DNA from: Hydrogenophaga sp.
Lineage (GTDB): Bacteria; Pseudomonadota; Gammaproteobacteria; Burkholderiales; Burkholderiaceae_C
Reading direction: 5' to 3'
Length of the DNA: 54,039 nucleotides
Assembly (NCBI RefSeq): GCF_030158645.1
Contig: NZ_JAOASO010000062.1
Span: 1-54,039, forward strand
In this document: piece after piece, positions 1 to 9,388 of the stretch
Numbering within the stretch: the first letter of the stretch is position 1
Layout: each line of letters starts with the position of its first letter
The notes under the pieces: model-generated
What the model was told of the DNA's origin: nothing
Databases searched by the model: none
The model's input: the letters and a program-made list of their open reading frames with translations, nothing else
Translations under genes and position numbers: made by a program

Positions 1-602
1 CCGACGCGCAGCAGGGCGAGGCCTACCGCATCATCTTTGTGCACGTGCCCACGGCCTGGATGTCGATGGTGGTCTACCTCGCCATGGCCACCTGGGCGGC
101 CATCGGCCTGGTGTTCAACTCGCGCCTCTCATCCATGATGGCCACCGCACTGGCACCCACCGGCGCGCTCATGACCTTTCTTGCGCTGTGGACCGGCGCG
201 CTCTGGGGCAAACCGACCTGGGGCACCTGGTGGGTGTGGGACGCGCGGCTCACCTCCGAACTCGTGCTGCTGTTCCTCTACATCGGCTTCATGGCGCTGC
301 ACAGCGCCATCGACGACACGCGCCGCGCCGACCGCGCCGCCGGCCTGCTGGCCATCGTGGGCGTGGTCAACCTGCCCATCATCTATTTTTCGGTGCAGTG
401 GTGGAACACGCTGCACCAGGGCGCGTCGGTGAGCATCACCAAGGCACCCAGCATGGCCACGCCCATGCTGATGGGCATGCTGGTGATGGCGCTGGCCTGC
501 TGGATGTACTGCATCGCCGTGGCACTGGCCCGGGTGCGCCTGATCATGCTGGAGCGCGAACGCCACACCGTGTGGGCGCGACAGGCATTGGGGACTGCAT
601 GA
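1..602 (+). CDS. ccmC: Heme exporter protein CcmC (5' end outside window)
   Basis: This is the C-terminal part of CcmC, the inner-membrane protein that presents heme to CcmE during cytochrome c maturation. The reading frame is open from base 3, so the start lies left of the window. Visible features are hydrophobic helices and the tryptophan-rich periplasmic segment WGTWWVWDARLTSELV, the heme-handling WWD-type motif, followed by LLFLYIGF. The stop TGA at 600-602 overlaps the ATG of ccmD, so the two are translationally coupled. It heads the visible part of a ccmCDEFGHI operon. ccmA and ccmB are expected just outside the window, which is inference from usual gene order. Confidence 0.95.
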   Translation, partial: DAQQGEAYRIIFVHVPTAWMSMVVYLAMATWAAIGLVFNSRLSSMMATALAPTGALMTFLALWTGALWGKPTWGTWWVWDARLTSELVLLFLYIGFMALHSAIDDTRRADRAAGLLAIVGVVNLPIIYFSVQWWNTLHQGASVSITKAPSMATPMLMGMLVMALACWMYCIAVALARVRLIMLERERHTVWARQALGTA

Positions 603-778
603 ACTGGATTAACTTTGGCGATTTTCTGGAGATGGGCGGCTACGGCCTTTACGTGTGGGGGTCGCTGGGCATGTGTGCTGCAACCGTGGTGGCCGAGCTC
701 ATGGTCATCCGGTTTCGCCGACGTTTGCTGGCACAGGAAGCGGGTGATGAGCGCGCTACCGAGGAGCACACCGCATGA
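599..778 (+). CDS. ccmD: Heme exporter protein CcmD
   Basis: A 59-residue protein with a single membrane helix (about residues 13-36) followed by a basic cytoplasmic stretch FRRRLL. It has the size and topology of CcmD, which stabilises the CcmABC complex and helps release holo-CcmE. The start ATG at 599 lies inside the ccmC stop (ATGA). The stop TGA at 776-778 overlaps the ccmE start in the same way. CcmD proteins are poorly conserved, so the call rests on position between ccmC and ccmE plus topology. Confidence 0.9.
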   Translation: MNWINFGDFLEMGGYGLYVWGSLGMCAATVVAELMVIRFRRRLLAQEAGDERATEEHTA

Positions 779-1266
779 GCAACCGCATGAAACCCCGCAA
801 CCGCCGCCTGGTGGCCCTTACCGTGGGCCTGGCCACATTGGCTGCGGCCACCGCGCTGGTGCTCAACGCCTTCAACAGCAACCTCGTGTTCTTCTTCAGC
901 CCCACGCAGGTGATGGCCAACGAAGCGCCGCGCGAGCGCGCGTTTCGCGTGGGTGGGCTGGTGGAGCAGGGCAGCGTGGTGCGTGAACCCCAGGGCCTGA
1001 CCATCCGCTTCATGGTCACCGACACAGCCAAAAGCATTCCCGTGACCTACACCGGCCTGCTGCCCGACCTGTTTCAGGAAGGCAAGGGCGTGGTGGCGCA
1101 GGGCAAGCTCGGCTCGGACGGTGTGTTTCGCGCCGAGCAGGTGCTGGCCAAGCACGACGAAAACTACATGGCACCCGAAGCGGCCGAAGCCCTGAACAAG
1201 GCGCGCGACGCGAAAGCCATGCCCGGTCAGACGACGCTGGTGATGCCAGCAGGAGCCCAACCATGA
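775..1266 (+). CDS. ccmE: Cytochrome c maturation heme chaperone CcmE
   Basis: A 163-residue periplasmic heme chaperone anchored by an N-terminal helix (about residues 11-30). It carries the heme covalently before handing it to apocytochrome c at CcmF/H. The covalent heme ligand is visible as His127 in the HDENY motif (H127, Y131). The beta-barrel region starts near [12 protein letters not shown], as is normal in the family. The start overlaps the ccmD stop and the stop overlaps the ccmF start (ATGA at both ends), giving tight operon coupling. Confidence 0.97.
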   Translation: MSNRMKPRNRRLVALTVGLATLAAATALVLNAFNSNLVFFFSPTQVMANEAPRERAFRVGGLVEQGSVVREPQGLTIRFMVTDTAKSIPVTYTGLLPDLFQEGKGVVAQGKLGSDGVFRAEQVLAKHDENYMAPEAAEALNKARDAKAMPGQTTLVMPAGAQP

Positions 1267-3287
1267 TTCCCGAACTCGGTCATTTCGCTGCTGTGCTCGC
1301 TCTGGTGATGGCGTTGGTTCAAAGCGTGTTTCCTTTGTTGGGTGCGCACCAAGGTCGCCGCCACTGGATGGCGCTCGCCCGGCCAGCGGCTTTTGCGCAG
1401 TTTGTGCTGTTGGCGGTGTCGTTCGGCTGCCTTATGCACGCCTTCGTCACGAGCGACTTCTCGGTGCTGCTGGCCGCAGAAAACTCGCACACCAGCTCAC
1501 CGCTGATCTACCGCATCACCGCCGTCTGGGGCAACCACGAAGGCTCCATTTTGTTGTGGAGCCTGATCCTGGCGGGCTGGACGCTGGCCGTGGCCGTGTT
1601 CTCCGACCAGCTGGACGAGCCCATGCGCGCCCGCGTGCTCGGCATCATGGGTCTCATCAGTGTGGGCTTCCTGTTATTCACGCTGCTCACCTCGAACCCG
1701 TTCGAGCGCTTGTACCCGGTGCCGCTGGACGGGCGCGACCTCAACCCCCTGCTGCAAGACCTGGGCATGGCCATCCACCCGCCGATGCTTTACATGGGTT
1801 ACGTGGGGTTTGTGGTGGCCTTCGCGTTTGCCGTATCCGCGCTCTTGGCGGGTCGGGTGGACGCGGCCTGGGCGCATTGGTCACGCCCCTGGACCACCAT
1901 GGCCTGGTGCTTTCTAACGGTGGGCATTGCCCTGGGCAGCTTCTGGGCCTACTACGAACTCGGCTGGGGCGGCTGGTGGTTCTGGGACCCGGTGGAAAAC
2001 GCGTCCTTCATGCCCTGGCTGGTGGGCACGGCGCTGATCCACTCGCTCTCGGTCACCGAGAAGCGCGGCGGCTTCAAGCTGTGGACCGCGCTGTTGGCCA
2101 TCCTGGCGTTTTCGCTCTCGCTGCTGGGCGCCTTCCTCGTGCGCTCGGGCGTGCTCAGCTCGGTGCACGCGTTTGCCACCGACCCGGCGCGCGGCTTGTT
2201 CATCCTGGTGTTCTTCACCATCGTGGTGGGCGGCTCGCTCACGCTGTTTGCCTGGCGCGGCCCCAAGGTGGGCGGTGGCGGCGCGTTCGAGATGCTCTCG
2301 CGCGAAAGCCTGCTGCTGGCCAACAACGTGCTGCTGGTGGTGGCCGCGGCCGCGGTGCTGCTGGGCACGCTCTACCCCTTGCTCATCGACGCGCTCGGCA
2401 TGGGCAAGCTCTCGGTCGGCCCGCCGTACTTCAACGCGGTGTTCGTGCCGCTCATTGCACCGGCCCTGTTCCTCATGGGCGTGGGGCCGCTGGCGCGCTG
2501 GCGGCAGGCCTCGCTGGGCGATCTCGCGCACCAGCTGCGCTGGGCCGCCGGTGTGAGCGTGGCCAGCGCGGTGATCGCGCCGCTGGTGCTGCAGCGCTGG
2601 ACCCCGCTCACCGGCCTGGGTCTGCTGCTGGCGGTGTGGGTGGCCAGCACGGCGGTGCTGAACCTGGTGCAACGTTTGCGCGCCCATCCTGCTTCGGCCT
2701 GGGTCGCGTTTCGGGCGCAGCCGGGCAGCTATTTCGGCATGTTGCTGGCGCACTTCGGCGTGGCGGTGTTCATCGCCGGGGTCACGGTGGTCAGCAGTTT
2801 CCAGACCGAGAACGACGTGCGCATGGAGGTGGGCCAGACCGCCGACGTGGGCGGCCACAGCATCCGGCTGGACAGCATGGACCTGGTGCAGGGACCCAAC
2901 TACACCTCGGCCCGCGCCACGCTCACCGTCAGCCGCGATGGCGAACTGGTGGCGATGTTGCACCCCGAACGGCGTATCTACACGGTGAGCCGCACGGCCA
3001 TGACCGAGGTGGCCATCGACCGCGGCGTGATGCGCGACGTGTACGTCGCGCTGGGCGAGCCGGTGAGCGAAACCGCCTGGAGCGTGCGCCTGCACCACAA
3101 GCCCATGGTCAACTGGATCTGGGGCGGTTGTCTGCTGATGGCGCTGGGCGGACTCATGGCCGTGATGGACCGGCGCTACCGCGTGCGCAAGGCGGCGTCG
3201 GTGGCGCCCGCGGCGCCGTCCGCTGGCAACGTGGGCACGGTGCGCCCGGTGCGCCCGGTGATGACGGCACGGAGCGCGCGCCCATGA
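1263..3287 (+). CDS. ccmF: Heme lyase subunit CcmF
   Basis: A 674-residue polytopic membrane protein, normal for CcmF. It forms the heme lyase with CcmH/CcmI and attaches heme to the CXXCH motifs of apocytochromes. The WWD signature is present as [19 protein letters not shown] near residue 235-255. Conserved histidines occur around it (for example [12 protein letters not shown]). About 15 hydrophobic helices are visible. A C-terminal periplasmic domain ([12 protein letters not shown] onwards) precedes the last helix. Start and stop overlap ccmE and ccmG by four bases each. Confidence 0.97.
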   Translation: MIPELGHFAAVLALVMALVQSVFPLLGAHQGRRHWMALARPAAFAQFVLLAVSFGCLMHAFVTSDFSVLLAAENSHTSSPLIYRITAVWGNHEGSILLWSLILAGWTLAVAVFSDQLDEPMRARVLGIMGLISVGFLLFTLLTSNPFERLYPVPLDGRDLNPLLQDLGMAIHPPMLYMGYVGFVVAFAFAVSALLAGRVDAAWAHWSRPWTTMAWCFLTVGIALGSFWAYYELGWGGWWFWDPVENASFMPWLVGTALIHSLSVTEKRGGFKLWTALLAILAFSLSLLGAFLVRSGVLSSVHAFATDPARGLFILVFFTIVVGGSLTLFAWRGPKVGGGGAFEMLSRESLLLANNVLLVVAAAAVLLGTLYPLLIDALGMGKLSVGPPYFNAVFVPLIAPALFLMGVGPLARWRQASLGDLAHQLRWAAGVSVASAVIAPLVLQRWTPLTGLGLLLAVWVASTAVLNLVQRLRAHPASAWVAFRAQPGSYFGMLLAHFGVAVFIAGVTVVSSFQTENDVRMEVGQTADVGGHSIRLDSMDLVQGPNYTSARATLTVSRDGELVAMLHPERRIYTVSRTAMTEVAIDRGVMRDVYVALGEPVSETAWSVRLHHKPMVNWIWGGCLLMALGGLMAVMDRRYRVRKAASVAPAAPSAGNVGTVRPVRPVMTARSARP

Positions 3288-3808
3288 AGCGTTACCTGTG
3301 GCCGCTGGCCATCTTCGTGGTGATGCTGGGTTTTCTGGGCATGGGCCTGCAGCTCAACCCGCGCGACGTGCCTTCGCCCCTGATCGACAAACCGGTACCC
3401 GCTTTTCGCCTGCCCACGCTCGCCGCGCCCGACACGCTGGTGGCGCCCGACGACCTGCGCGGCCAGGTGTGGCTGCTCAACGTGTGGGCCTCGTGGTGCG
3501 TGGCCTGCCAGCAGGAACACCCGGTGCTGATGGACCTGGCCAAAACCAGCGCCGTGCCCCTGATCGGCCTGAACTACAAGGACCAGCGCCACCTGGCGCT
3601 GAGTTGGTTGGGCAAACACGGCAACCCCTACCAGACCACGCTGTTCGACGCTGACGGCCGCGTCGGTCTGGACTTCGGTGTCTATGGTGTGCCCGAGACG
3701 TATGTGATCGACAAACAGGGTGTGATCCGCCTCAAATTCACCGGGCCGGTCACGCCCGAGGTGGTGCGCCAGAAGCTGCTGCCGCTGATGAACCAACTCG
3801 GTACCTGA
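3284..3808 (+). CDS. ccmG: Thiol:disulfide interchange protein CcmG/DsbE
   Basis: A 174-residue membrane-anchored thioredoxin that reduces apocytochrome CXXC cysteines before heme attachment. An N-terminal anchor (about residues 4-22) is followed by a thioredoxin fold with active site WCVAC (Cys72, Cys75) and the cis-proline loop YGVPETYVID typical of CcmG. The ATG at 3284 overlaps the ccmF stop, and ccmH follows after four bases. Length and motif order match the family. Confidence 0.96.
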   Translation: MKRYLWPLAIFVVMLGFLGMGLQLNPRDVPSPLIDKPVPAFRLPTLAAPDTLVAPDDLRGQVWLLNVWASWCVACQQEHPVLMDLAKTSAVPLIGLNYKDQRHLALSWLGKHGNPYQTTLFDADGRVGLDFGVYGVPETYVIDKQGVIRLKFTGPVTPEVVRQKLLPLMNQLGT

Positions 3809-3812
3809 GCCC

Positions 3813-4301
3813 ATGCGTGTTGTGCTGCTGACCATGATGCTGTGCTGGGCCCTGGGGCCGGGCGGCGTGGCCGCGCAGGTTCCTGCGGATTCGAAGGCCG
3901 CGCCTTTGTCGGCCGACCCGGCGCTGGAAGCGCGTGTGCTCAAGATCGCCGAAGAGCTGCGCTGCCTGGTGTGCCAGAACGAAACCATCGCCGCCTCGCA
4001 GGCCGATCTGGCCAAAGACCTGCGCCAGCAGATCCGCGAGCAGCTCACAGAAGGCCGCACACAGGCGCAGATCCTCGAATTCATGTCGCAGCGTTACGGT
4101 GACTTCGTGCTCTACCGCCCGCCGCTGCAACTCAGCACCTTGCTACTGTGGGGTGGGCCGTTTGTGCTGCTGTTGCTGGGCGCCATCGTGTTGGTGATGA
4201 ACATCCGCCGGCGCGATCCGCAGGCCGAGCCCGCGCCGCTGACCCCGGCAGAACTGCAGCGCGCCCAGCGCTTGCTCGACGATGCCGGAGGCGCGCCATG
4301 A
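3813..4301 (+). CDS. ccmH: Cytochrome c-type biogenesis protein CcmH (CycL type)
   Basis: A 162-residue protein with a cleavable signal peptide (MRVVLLTMMLCWALGPGGVA, cleaved near Ala21). It has a three-helix periplasmic domain with the redox motif LRCLVCQN (Cys51, Cys54) and one membrane helix near residues 107-131. This is the short CcmH that passes reductant to apocytochrome in the CcmFHI lyase. The longer E. coli CcmH is split here into ccmH and ccmI, as in most Burkholderiales. It starts four bases after ccmG and overlaps ccmI. Confidence 0.96.
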   Translation: MRVVLLTMMLCWALGPGGVAAQVPADSKAAPLSADPALEARVLKIAEELRCLVCQNETIAASQADLAKDLRQQIREQLTEGRTQAQILEFMSQRYGDFVLYRPPLQLSTLLLWGGPFVLLLLGAIVLVMNIRRRDPQAEPAPLTPAELQRAQRLLDDAGGAP

Positions 4302-5551
4302 CCGTGTTCTATGCCCTCGCCCTGGCGCTGCTTGCGCTGGCTTTGTGGCCCTTGTTGTCGGTGCTCTGGCGCACGCGATCGGGCGCCGTGCCCGCCATGC
4401 CGCAGCAAGCCAACCTCGCGCTGTTGCGCGCACAGCGTGCGCAGCTCGATGCGGATTTTTCTGAAGGCCAGCTCACACCCGCGGAGCTGGAGCAGGCGCG
4501 TGCCGAGCTGGCCCGCCGCGTGATCGACGAGTCGGCACCGCTGGACCAGCGCGTTCGCGCCACCCACCGCAACGCCACCGCCACCGGCTTGCTGCTGGCC
4601 GTGCCCGCGCTGGCCATCGGTCTGTACGTCTGGCTGGGTGAGCCCGACGCGGTGCGCTTCGAGGCCGAGATGGCCCAGCAGGCGGACGCGTCCGATGGCG
4701 ACGTCGACACCATGGTCCGCCAGATGGCCCAACAACTCCAGAGCCGCCCACCGGGTCAGACGGCCGACGCACCCGCCTGGGCCATGCTGGCGCGCGCCCA
4801 CGCCAGCCGCCAACGATTTGCCGACGCCGACCAGGCCTACCAGCGCGCCATCGAACTCACGCCCGACAACCCCGACCTGCTGGCCGATCGGGCCGATCTC
4901 CTGTCGCTGCTGCAAGGGCAGAGCGCCAGCGGTGAACCCATGCGCCTGGTCAACCGCGCGTTGGCCATCGACCCCGGTCACCCCAAGGCGCTCGCCCTGG
5001 CCGGCAGCGCGGCTTACGGTCGGCAGGACTTCGTGGCGGCCCAGGCGTTCTGGCAACGCGCCCGCGAACGCGCCGCCCCGGGCAGCCCGTTCGACCAAGG
5101 CCTGCAGAGCAGCCTGGAGGCAGCGCGCGCCGGCATCGCGTCACAACCCGGTGGCGCCGCGCGCGTGGCCACGGCACCCGCCGATCCACCGCCGGCCACC
5201 AACTCCCACCCCGGCTTGCGGGGGCAGATCACCATCGCGCCCGAGCTGCAAGGCCAGCTGGCATCGGGCGACACCTTGTTCGTGTTTGCGCGCCCGGTGC
5301 AAGGTCCGCGCATGCCGCTGGCGGTGCTGAAGGTTGCGGCGACCGCAGGGCCGGTGCCTTTTGTGCTCGACGACAGCCAGGCCATGGCGCCGGAACTTCG
5401 CCTGTCGATGCACGAACAGGTGGTGGTGGAAGCGCGCATCAGCCGCACCGGGCAGGCCATGCCGCAGAGCGGCGACCTGCAGGGCAGCAGTGGCCCGGTG
5501 GCGAGCAACAGCGCGCAGCTGCAGATCCGGATCGAGAACGTCGTTCCCTGA
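4298..5551 (+). CDS. ccmI: Cytochrome c-type biogenesis protein CcmI (CycH)
   Basis: A 417-residue apocytochrome chaperone of the heme lyase complex. It has two N-terminal membrane helices (about residues 3-24 and 89-108) separated by a cytoplasmic loop. A periplasmic TPR region follows (PAWAMLARAHASRQRFADA, then repeats with WAMLA and ALALAGSAAY). A C-terminal beta-rich domain (GLRGQITIAPELQGQLASGD) resembles the CcmI peptide-binding end. The ATG at 4298 overlaps the ccmH stop. This is the last gene of the operon. The next gene is convergent and begins nine bases later, with no obvious terminator between. Confidence 0.93.
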   Translation: MTVFYALALALLALALWPLLSVLWRTRSGAVPAMPQQANLALLRAQRAQLDADFSEGQLTPAELEQARAELARRVIDESAPLDQRVRATHRNATATGLLLAVPALAIGLYVWLGEPDAVRFEAEMAQQADASDGDVDTMVRQMAQQLQSRPPGQTADAPAWAMLARAHASRQRFADADQAYQRAIELTPDNPDLLADRADLLSLLQGQSASGEPMRLVNRALAIDPGHPKALALAGSAAYGRQDFVAAQAFWQRARERAAPGSPFDQGLQSSLEAARAGIASQPGGAARVATAPADPPPATNSHPGLRGQITIAPELQGQLASGDTLFVFARPVQGPRMPLAVLKVAATAGPVPFVLDDSQAMAPELRLSMHEQVVVEARISRTGQAMPQSGDLQGSSGPVASNSAQLQIRIENVVP

Positions 5552-5560
5552 GCCCTGCCT

Positions 5561-6466
5561 TCAGGCCCGCGCGTCGAAGCGGTTGAAGACCAGCCGCGCC
5601 ACGGTGCGGGGCTGCTCCTCGTGTGCGAGGTGCCCCAGGCCATCGAGCTGGAGGTACTGCGCGTTCAGCGCGGGCGAGAGCCGGGCCATGGCGCGTGTGG
5701 CCTGTTCGGGCGGCACCGTGCGGTCGCGCTCACCCACCACGAGGTCCAGCGGCACGGCCAGCGCGGGCAGGTCGCGCCAGAGCGTATCGAGGTCCCAGTT
5801 GGCCATCATGCCCAGCGCGCCGGCGGCGTGGTCGGGGCTGCGCACCAACCGTTGGTAGAGCGCGGTGCCGGCGGAATCGAGCGTGGATCCGGTGCTGTCG
5901 AGCAGGCGCTGCAGCACCGCTGGTTCTTTGGCGTGCCAGGCGAACAGGCGCGGCACAAACGGGGCCGAGGCCATGAGTTTGGCCACGGGCGAAAACAGCT
6001 GGCCGGCCAGACCGCCCAGCGGCATGAGCGCGGCGTTGAGCCCCAGCACCGAGCGCGGAGTGGCCAGTCCATCCAGACACATGCGCACCGCCACGGCCGC
6101 ACCGGCCGAGTGGCCCACCAGCATCGCCGGTTGGACGGCCAGCGTCTGCAGCAGACCCTGCACCGCGCGCGCCATGCCGGGCAACGAGAGCTGCGGTGAA
6201 CCCACGCCACCGGGCGGCATGCCGGTGAAGGCGTGGCCGGGCAGGTCCATGGCCACCACCTCGAAGCGCTGCGCGAGCAGCGGTGCCAGGTCGCGCCACG
6301 AATGCGTGGAGGCGCCGGTGCCGTGCAGCAGCACCAGACAAGGCGCCTGCTCCGGACCGGCGAAGCGCTGCACATGCCACTGAAGACCAGCGGCCCACAC
6401 GAAGCTGCTGCGCTCGTGGTGCGGCCACTGCGGGCCGTCGCGTTGCCAGTCGAGGCCTCGTGTCAT
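5561..6466 (-). CDS. bchO: Alpha/beta hydrolase, magnesium-chelatase accessory protein BchO
   Basis: A 301-residue alpha/beta-hydrolase. The start MTRGLDWQRDGPQWPHHE is the typical BchO opening, so I place the ATG at 6466 rather than at an upstream in-frame codon. Catalytic elements are the oxyanion loop LLHGTG (residues 47-52), the nucleophile Ser120 in GHSAG, Asp in VVGERDRTVP and His in GLGHLAHEE. BchO is encoded beside bchI and bchD in photosynthesis clusters. Its exact role with Mg-chelatase is not settled. The gene begins 10 bases after the bchD stop, so the trio looks co-transcribed. Another hydrolase role cannot be excluded, but sequence and context agree. Confidence 0.85.
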   Translation of the reverse strand: MTRGLDWQRDGPQWPHHERSSFVWAAGLQWHVQRFAGPEQAPCLVLLHGTGASTHSWRDLAPLLAQRFEVVAMDLPGHAFTGMPPGGVGSPQLSLPGMARAVQGLLQTLAVQPAMLVGHSAGAAVAVRMCLDGLATPRSVLGLNAALMPLGGLAGQLFSPVAKLMASAPFVPRLFAWHAKEPAVLQRLLDSTGSTLDSAGTALYQRLVRSPDHAAGALGMMANWDLDTLWRDLPALAVPLDLVVGERDRTVPPEQATRAMARLSPALNAQYLQLDGLGHLAHEEQPRTVARLVFNRFDARA

Positions 6467-6476
6467 GGGGCGGTGG

Positions 6477-8297
6477 TCAGCGTGCGCCGGGCACGCTCGC
6501 CAGCCGCACCGCTTGCGACAGGCCGGTGGCGCCCGCGTGCGGCAACGGCACGCAGGTGGCACCCATGCGTTCGGCCATCTGGCGCGAGGCCTCGCCCGGC
6601 TGCGCCGAGGTGTCGATCAGCAGGGCCGCGAAGCCGGCGAGGCGGAACGCGTCGGCGGCTTGCAGCGCGTCGTCGGTGGCCTGGACCCGGCCGTGGCGGC
6701 CGTCGCGCGCCACGTTGGCGCGCCCGTCGGTGAGCATCACCACCACCGGTGTCTCGCCCGCGCGCCCGATCTGCTGGGCCAGTTCGCGCGCCGCTTCAAT
6801 GCCGGCGGCCAGCGGCGTGCCGCCACCGCCGGGCAGGGCGGCGAGGCTGCGCTTGGCGCGCGCCAGCGAGCGCGTGGGCGGCAGCAGCAGCTCGCAGCCA
6901 TCGCCGCGAAACGCCAGCACCGCCACCTTGTCGCGCCGCACGTAGCACTCGGCCAGCAGCAGTTCCACCGCGCCCTTGGCCTCGGCCAGGCGGTGCAACG
7001 CGGCCGAACCCGAGGCGTCCACCACGAACAGCGTGGTGGTGGGACGGCGCTGGCGAAACCGCACCACGTGAAAGTCTTCGCGCCGCACCTGGATGCGTTT
7101 TGGACCATATGCCTTTTGTTGGCGCAGGCGCTGCCAGGGCGCAGCCGCACGCAGGGTTTCCAGGATGTGCAGCCGTGCACCCGAGCGGGGTTCGGCGCGG
7201 CGTGTGCCCACGGGACGGCCGCGGTTCTGGTTTTTCATGAGCTCGCCCGAGCGGCCGGCGGCTGCCGCGCGCGCCTGCCGGGCCTGGCCCATTTGCAGCG
7301 CGGCCAGCAGGCCGGGCGGAATGGCCGCGCGCACCGCCTCAACCATGCGGTCGTCCAGTGCGCCGGGGGCCTCTTCTTCGTCGGCGTTGCTGGTTTCGTC
7401 CTGCGGCGTCTCGGGCGCAGGCGCGTCCTGCGTGTCGTCTTCGTCGGGAGCGGGCGCTTGCGTGTCCGTCGGTGGCGGTGGCGTGTCGTCGGCTTCTTCC
7501 GCCGGCGGCGCAGGCATGCGCGTGGCGCGCGGCGCGAGCACCAGCCGCGCGGCCAGCGAGGCGTGCACCTCCTCGGCCTCGTCCATGCCCGACAAGGCCG
7601 CCGCGGCGCGAGCGACACGCACCGCCAGCAACGGCGCGCGCATGGAATTCACGCCCCACACCAGCGAGGCCGCACACAGCGCCTGCACCACGCTCTCGGG
7701 CACGACCACCTGCGCGAGCCGCGCGCGCGCCTCGGCGATCTCGGTGCGTGTCCAGTCCACCGGCGCGTTGTCCTCGGAATCGGCGGCTTGCAGCGGCAGG
7801 TGAAAGGCCACGCGGTCGAGCAGCGTGGCGGGCATCTGTTCTTCGTCACCATCGCCTTCGTCCAGTGCGACCAGCGCCACGCGGGCAGGGCGGCGTTGGG
7901 TCAGGCCGTCGCGCTCGAGCGCCACCACCTGGGTGTCGAGCACGGCCGCGAGTTGCGAGGCCACGCCGGCGCTCACGCGCTCGGCCATGGCCAGCAGCAG
8001 CACGCCGCCGTCACACCGCGCGAGCAAACCCTGCTGGGCCACCGGGCGCCCGGCATGCAGGGTGGCGGCCAGATCCAGCCCGCCGAGCAGGGCCGAGTCG
8101 GTGGCGTGCAGGGGCACGCGGTGCATCGGGGTGCTGGCGGGCAGGCCGTCGCGCAGCAGGGTCAGCCAGGCGTCGCGCAAGGGGCCGGCAGGTGCGCGCA
8201 GTGCGACACCGCCCAGGCCGTCGGGGTCCACCGCCAGCAGGGCGGCCACCAAGGCGGCGTCGGCGCTGGGAACCGGCGAAGAGAAGGCGTCGAGCAT
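6477..8297 (-). CDS. bchD: Magnesium chelatase subunit D (BchD)
   Basis: A 606-residue BchD. With BchI it forms the ATP-driven AAA+ ring that lets BchH insert Mg2+ into protoporphyrin IX. It has a degenerate N-terminal AAA+ domain, a proline/acid-rich linker (about residues 264-312) and a C-terminal von Willebrand A domain. The metal-ion site DASGS (Asp427 to Ser431) is intact, with the later MLTDGRANVA strand. A basic patch GKPKR-like (AYGPKRIQVRRED, near 397-409) precedes the vWA domain, as in bona fide BchD. It lies 24 bases after bchI and 10 bases before bchO. Confidence 0.92.
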   Translation of the reverse strand: MLDAFSSPVPSADAALVAALLAVDPDGLGGVALRAPAGPLRDAWLTLLRDGLPASTPMHRVPLHATDSALLGGLDLAATLHAGRPVAQQGLLARCDGGVLLLAMAERVSAGVASQLAAVLDTQVVALERDGLTQRRPARVALVALDEGDGDEEQMPATLLDRVAFHLPLQAADSEDNAPVDWTRTEIAEARARLAQVVVPESVVQALCAASLVWGVNSMRAPLLAVRVARAAAALSGMDEAEEVHASLAARLVLAPRATRMPAPPAEEADDTPPPPTDTQAPAPDEDDTQDAPAPETPQDETSNADEEEAPGALDDRMVEAVRAAIPPGLLAALQMGQARQARAAAAGRSGELMKNQNRGRPVGTRRAEPRSGARLHILETLRAAAPWQRLRQQKAYGPKRIQVRREDFHVVRFRQRRPTTTLFVVDASGSAALHRLAEAKGAVELLLAECYVRRDKVAVLAFRGDGCELLLPPTRSLARAKRSLAALPGGGGTPLAAGIEAARELAQQIGRAGETPVVVMLTDGRANVARDGRHGRVQATDDALQAADAFRLAGFAALLIDTSAQPGEASRQMAERMGATCVPLPHAGATGLSQAVRLASVPGAR

Positions 8298-8321
8298 CGG
8301 TGGTGAGCCCGAGACCCGCGC

Positions 8322-9353
8322 TCAGGCGCCCATCAGCTCGGCGACCGCACGGTCGACCCGGGCCGTGGAACCGGCGTTGTCCAGCGGGTTGCGGCGCAGG
8401 CGGTGGCGCAGGGCGGGACCGGCCACGCGCTTGAAGTGCGCGTCGGTCACGGCAGCGTCACCTTGCAGCGCGGCCATGGCCCGCGCGGCGCGGATCAGCG
8501 TGAGGTCGCCGCGCAGGCCGTCGGTGCCGAGGGCCATGCACAGGGCAGCGGCGCGCTGGCGCGCGGCGTCGCTGATGTCAACTTCGTGCAGGCGCTTGCG
8601 CGCGGCAACGATCTTGCGCCGGATGCGTTCGTCTTCCTTGTGCCAGTGCGCGATGAAAGCCTCGCGGTCCTGCTCGAAGGCATCGCGTCGGCGCACCACT
8701 TCCACGCGCTCCTGCAGCAGCTCGGGCGTCTTCACCTCCACCGACAAACCGAATCGGTCCAGCAGCTGCGGGCGCAGTTCACCTTCTTCGGGGTTGCCGC
8801 TGCCCACCAGCACAAACCGCGCAGGGTGGCGCACGGAGAGGCCTTCGCGCTCCACCACGTTCTCGCCCGAGGCCGCGACGTCGATCAGCAGGTCGACCAG
8901 GTGGTCTTCGAGCAGGTTGACTTCGTCGATGTAGAGAAAACCGCGGTTGGCCTGGGCCAGCAGGCCGGGCTCAAACGCCTTCACGCCTTGAGACAGCGCG
9001 CGTTCGAGGTCGAGCGCGCCGACCACGCGGTCCTCGGTGGCGCCCAGTGGCAGGTCGACCACGGGGACGGGAATGAGGTGGGTCTTGGGCGGTGGCTGGT
9101 CGGGTGCGCGCAGGGTGGCGCAATCGGCGCAGCGGCTGGCGGGGTCGGCCGGATCGCAGCTGTAGCGGCAGCCGTTGACCGCCCGCATTTTCGGCAGCAG
9201 GGCGGCCAGCGCCCGCACCGCGGTGGACTTGCCGGTGCCCCGGTCACCGAGGACCAGAACACCGCCGATGGAGGAATCGATGGCGGCGATCAGGATCGCC
9301 GTTTTCATCTCGTCTTGACCAACTATCGCGGAGAAAGGGAATGCCTGTGCCAT
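8322..9353 (-). CDS. bchI: Magnesium chelatase ATPase subunit I (BchI)
   Basis: A 343-residue AAA+ ATPase. Walker A is GDRGTGKS (residues 36-43) and Walker B is LYIDEVNLL. The BchI-type stretch PARFVLVGSGNPEEGELRPQ and the sensor region LLDRFGLSVEV are present. Four cysteines (about residues 62, 66, 75, 78) form a compact cluster after the first helix. The opening PFSAIVGQDEMK marks a true BchI rather than the ComM/YifB family. It is the first of three closely spaced genes bchI-bchD-bchO. BchH, the porphyrin-binding catalytic subunit, is not in the window. Confidence 0.93.
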   Translation of the reverse strand: MAQAFPFSAIVGQDEMKTAILIAAIDSSIGGVLVLGDRGTGKSTAVRALAALLPKMRAVNGCRYSCDPADPASRCADCATLRAPDQPPPKTHLIPVPVVDLPLGATEDRVVGALDLERALSQGVKAFEPGLLAQANRGFLYIDEVNLLEDHLVDLLIDVAASGENVVEREGLSVRHPARFVLVGSGNPEEGELRPQLLDRFGLSVEVKTPELLQERVEVVRRRDAFEQDREAFIAHWHKEDERIRRKIVAARKRLHEVDISDAARQRAAALCMALGTDGLRGDLTLIRAARAMAALQGDAAVTDAHFKRVAGPALRHRLRRNPLDNAGSTARVDRAVAELMGA

Positions 9354-9365
9354 AGAAAATCAGTA

Positions 9366-9388
9366 TGGCACACGGCCCGTGTGTGCCA
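9366..9388. promoter_or_regulatory. Inverted repeat just upstream of bchI
   Basis: TGGCACAC at 9366-9373 and GTGTGCCA at 9381-9388 are perfect 8-bp inverted arms around a 7-base centre. The element ends 13 bases before the bchI start codon on the minus strand. It could be an operator or an mRNA hairpin over the ribosome-binding region. It does not match the PpsR/CrtJ pattern TGT-N12-ACA. Its function is inferred from position only. Confidence 0.4.

Noticed and set aside
1556..3283. Upstream in-frame extension of ccmG through ccmF
   Set aside because: It is an out-of-frame reading of ccmF. The ccmG start at 3284 overlaps the ccmF stop, as in the rest of the operon.
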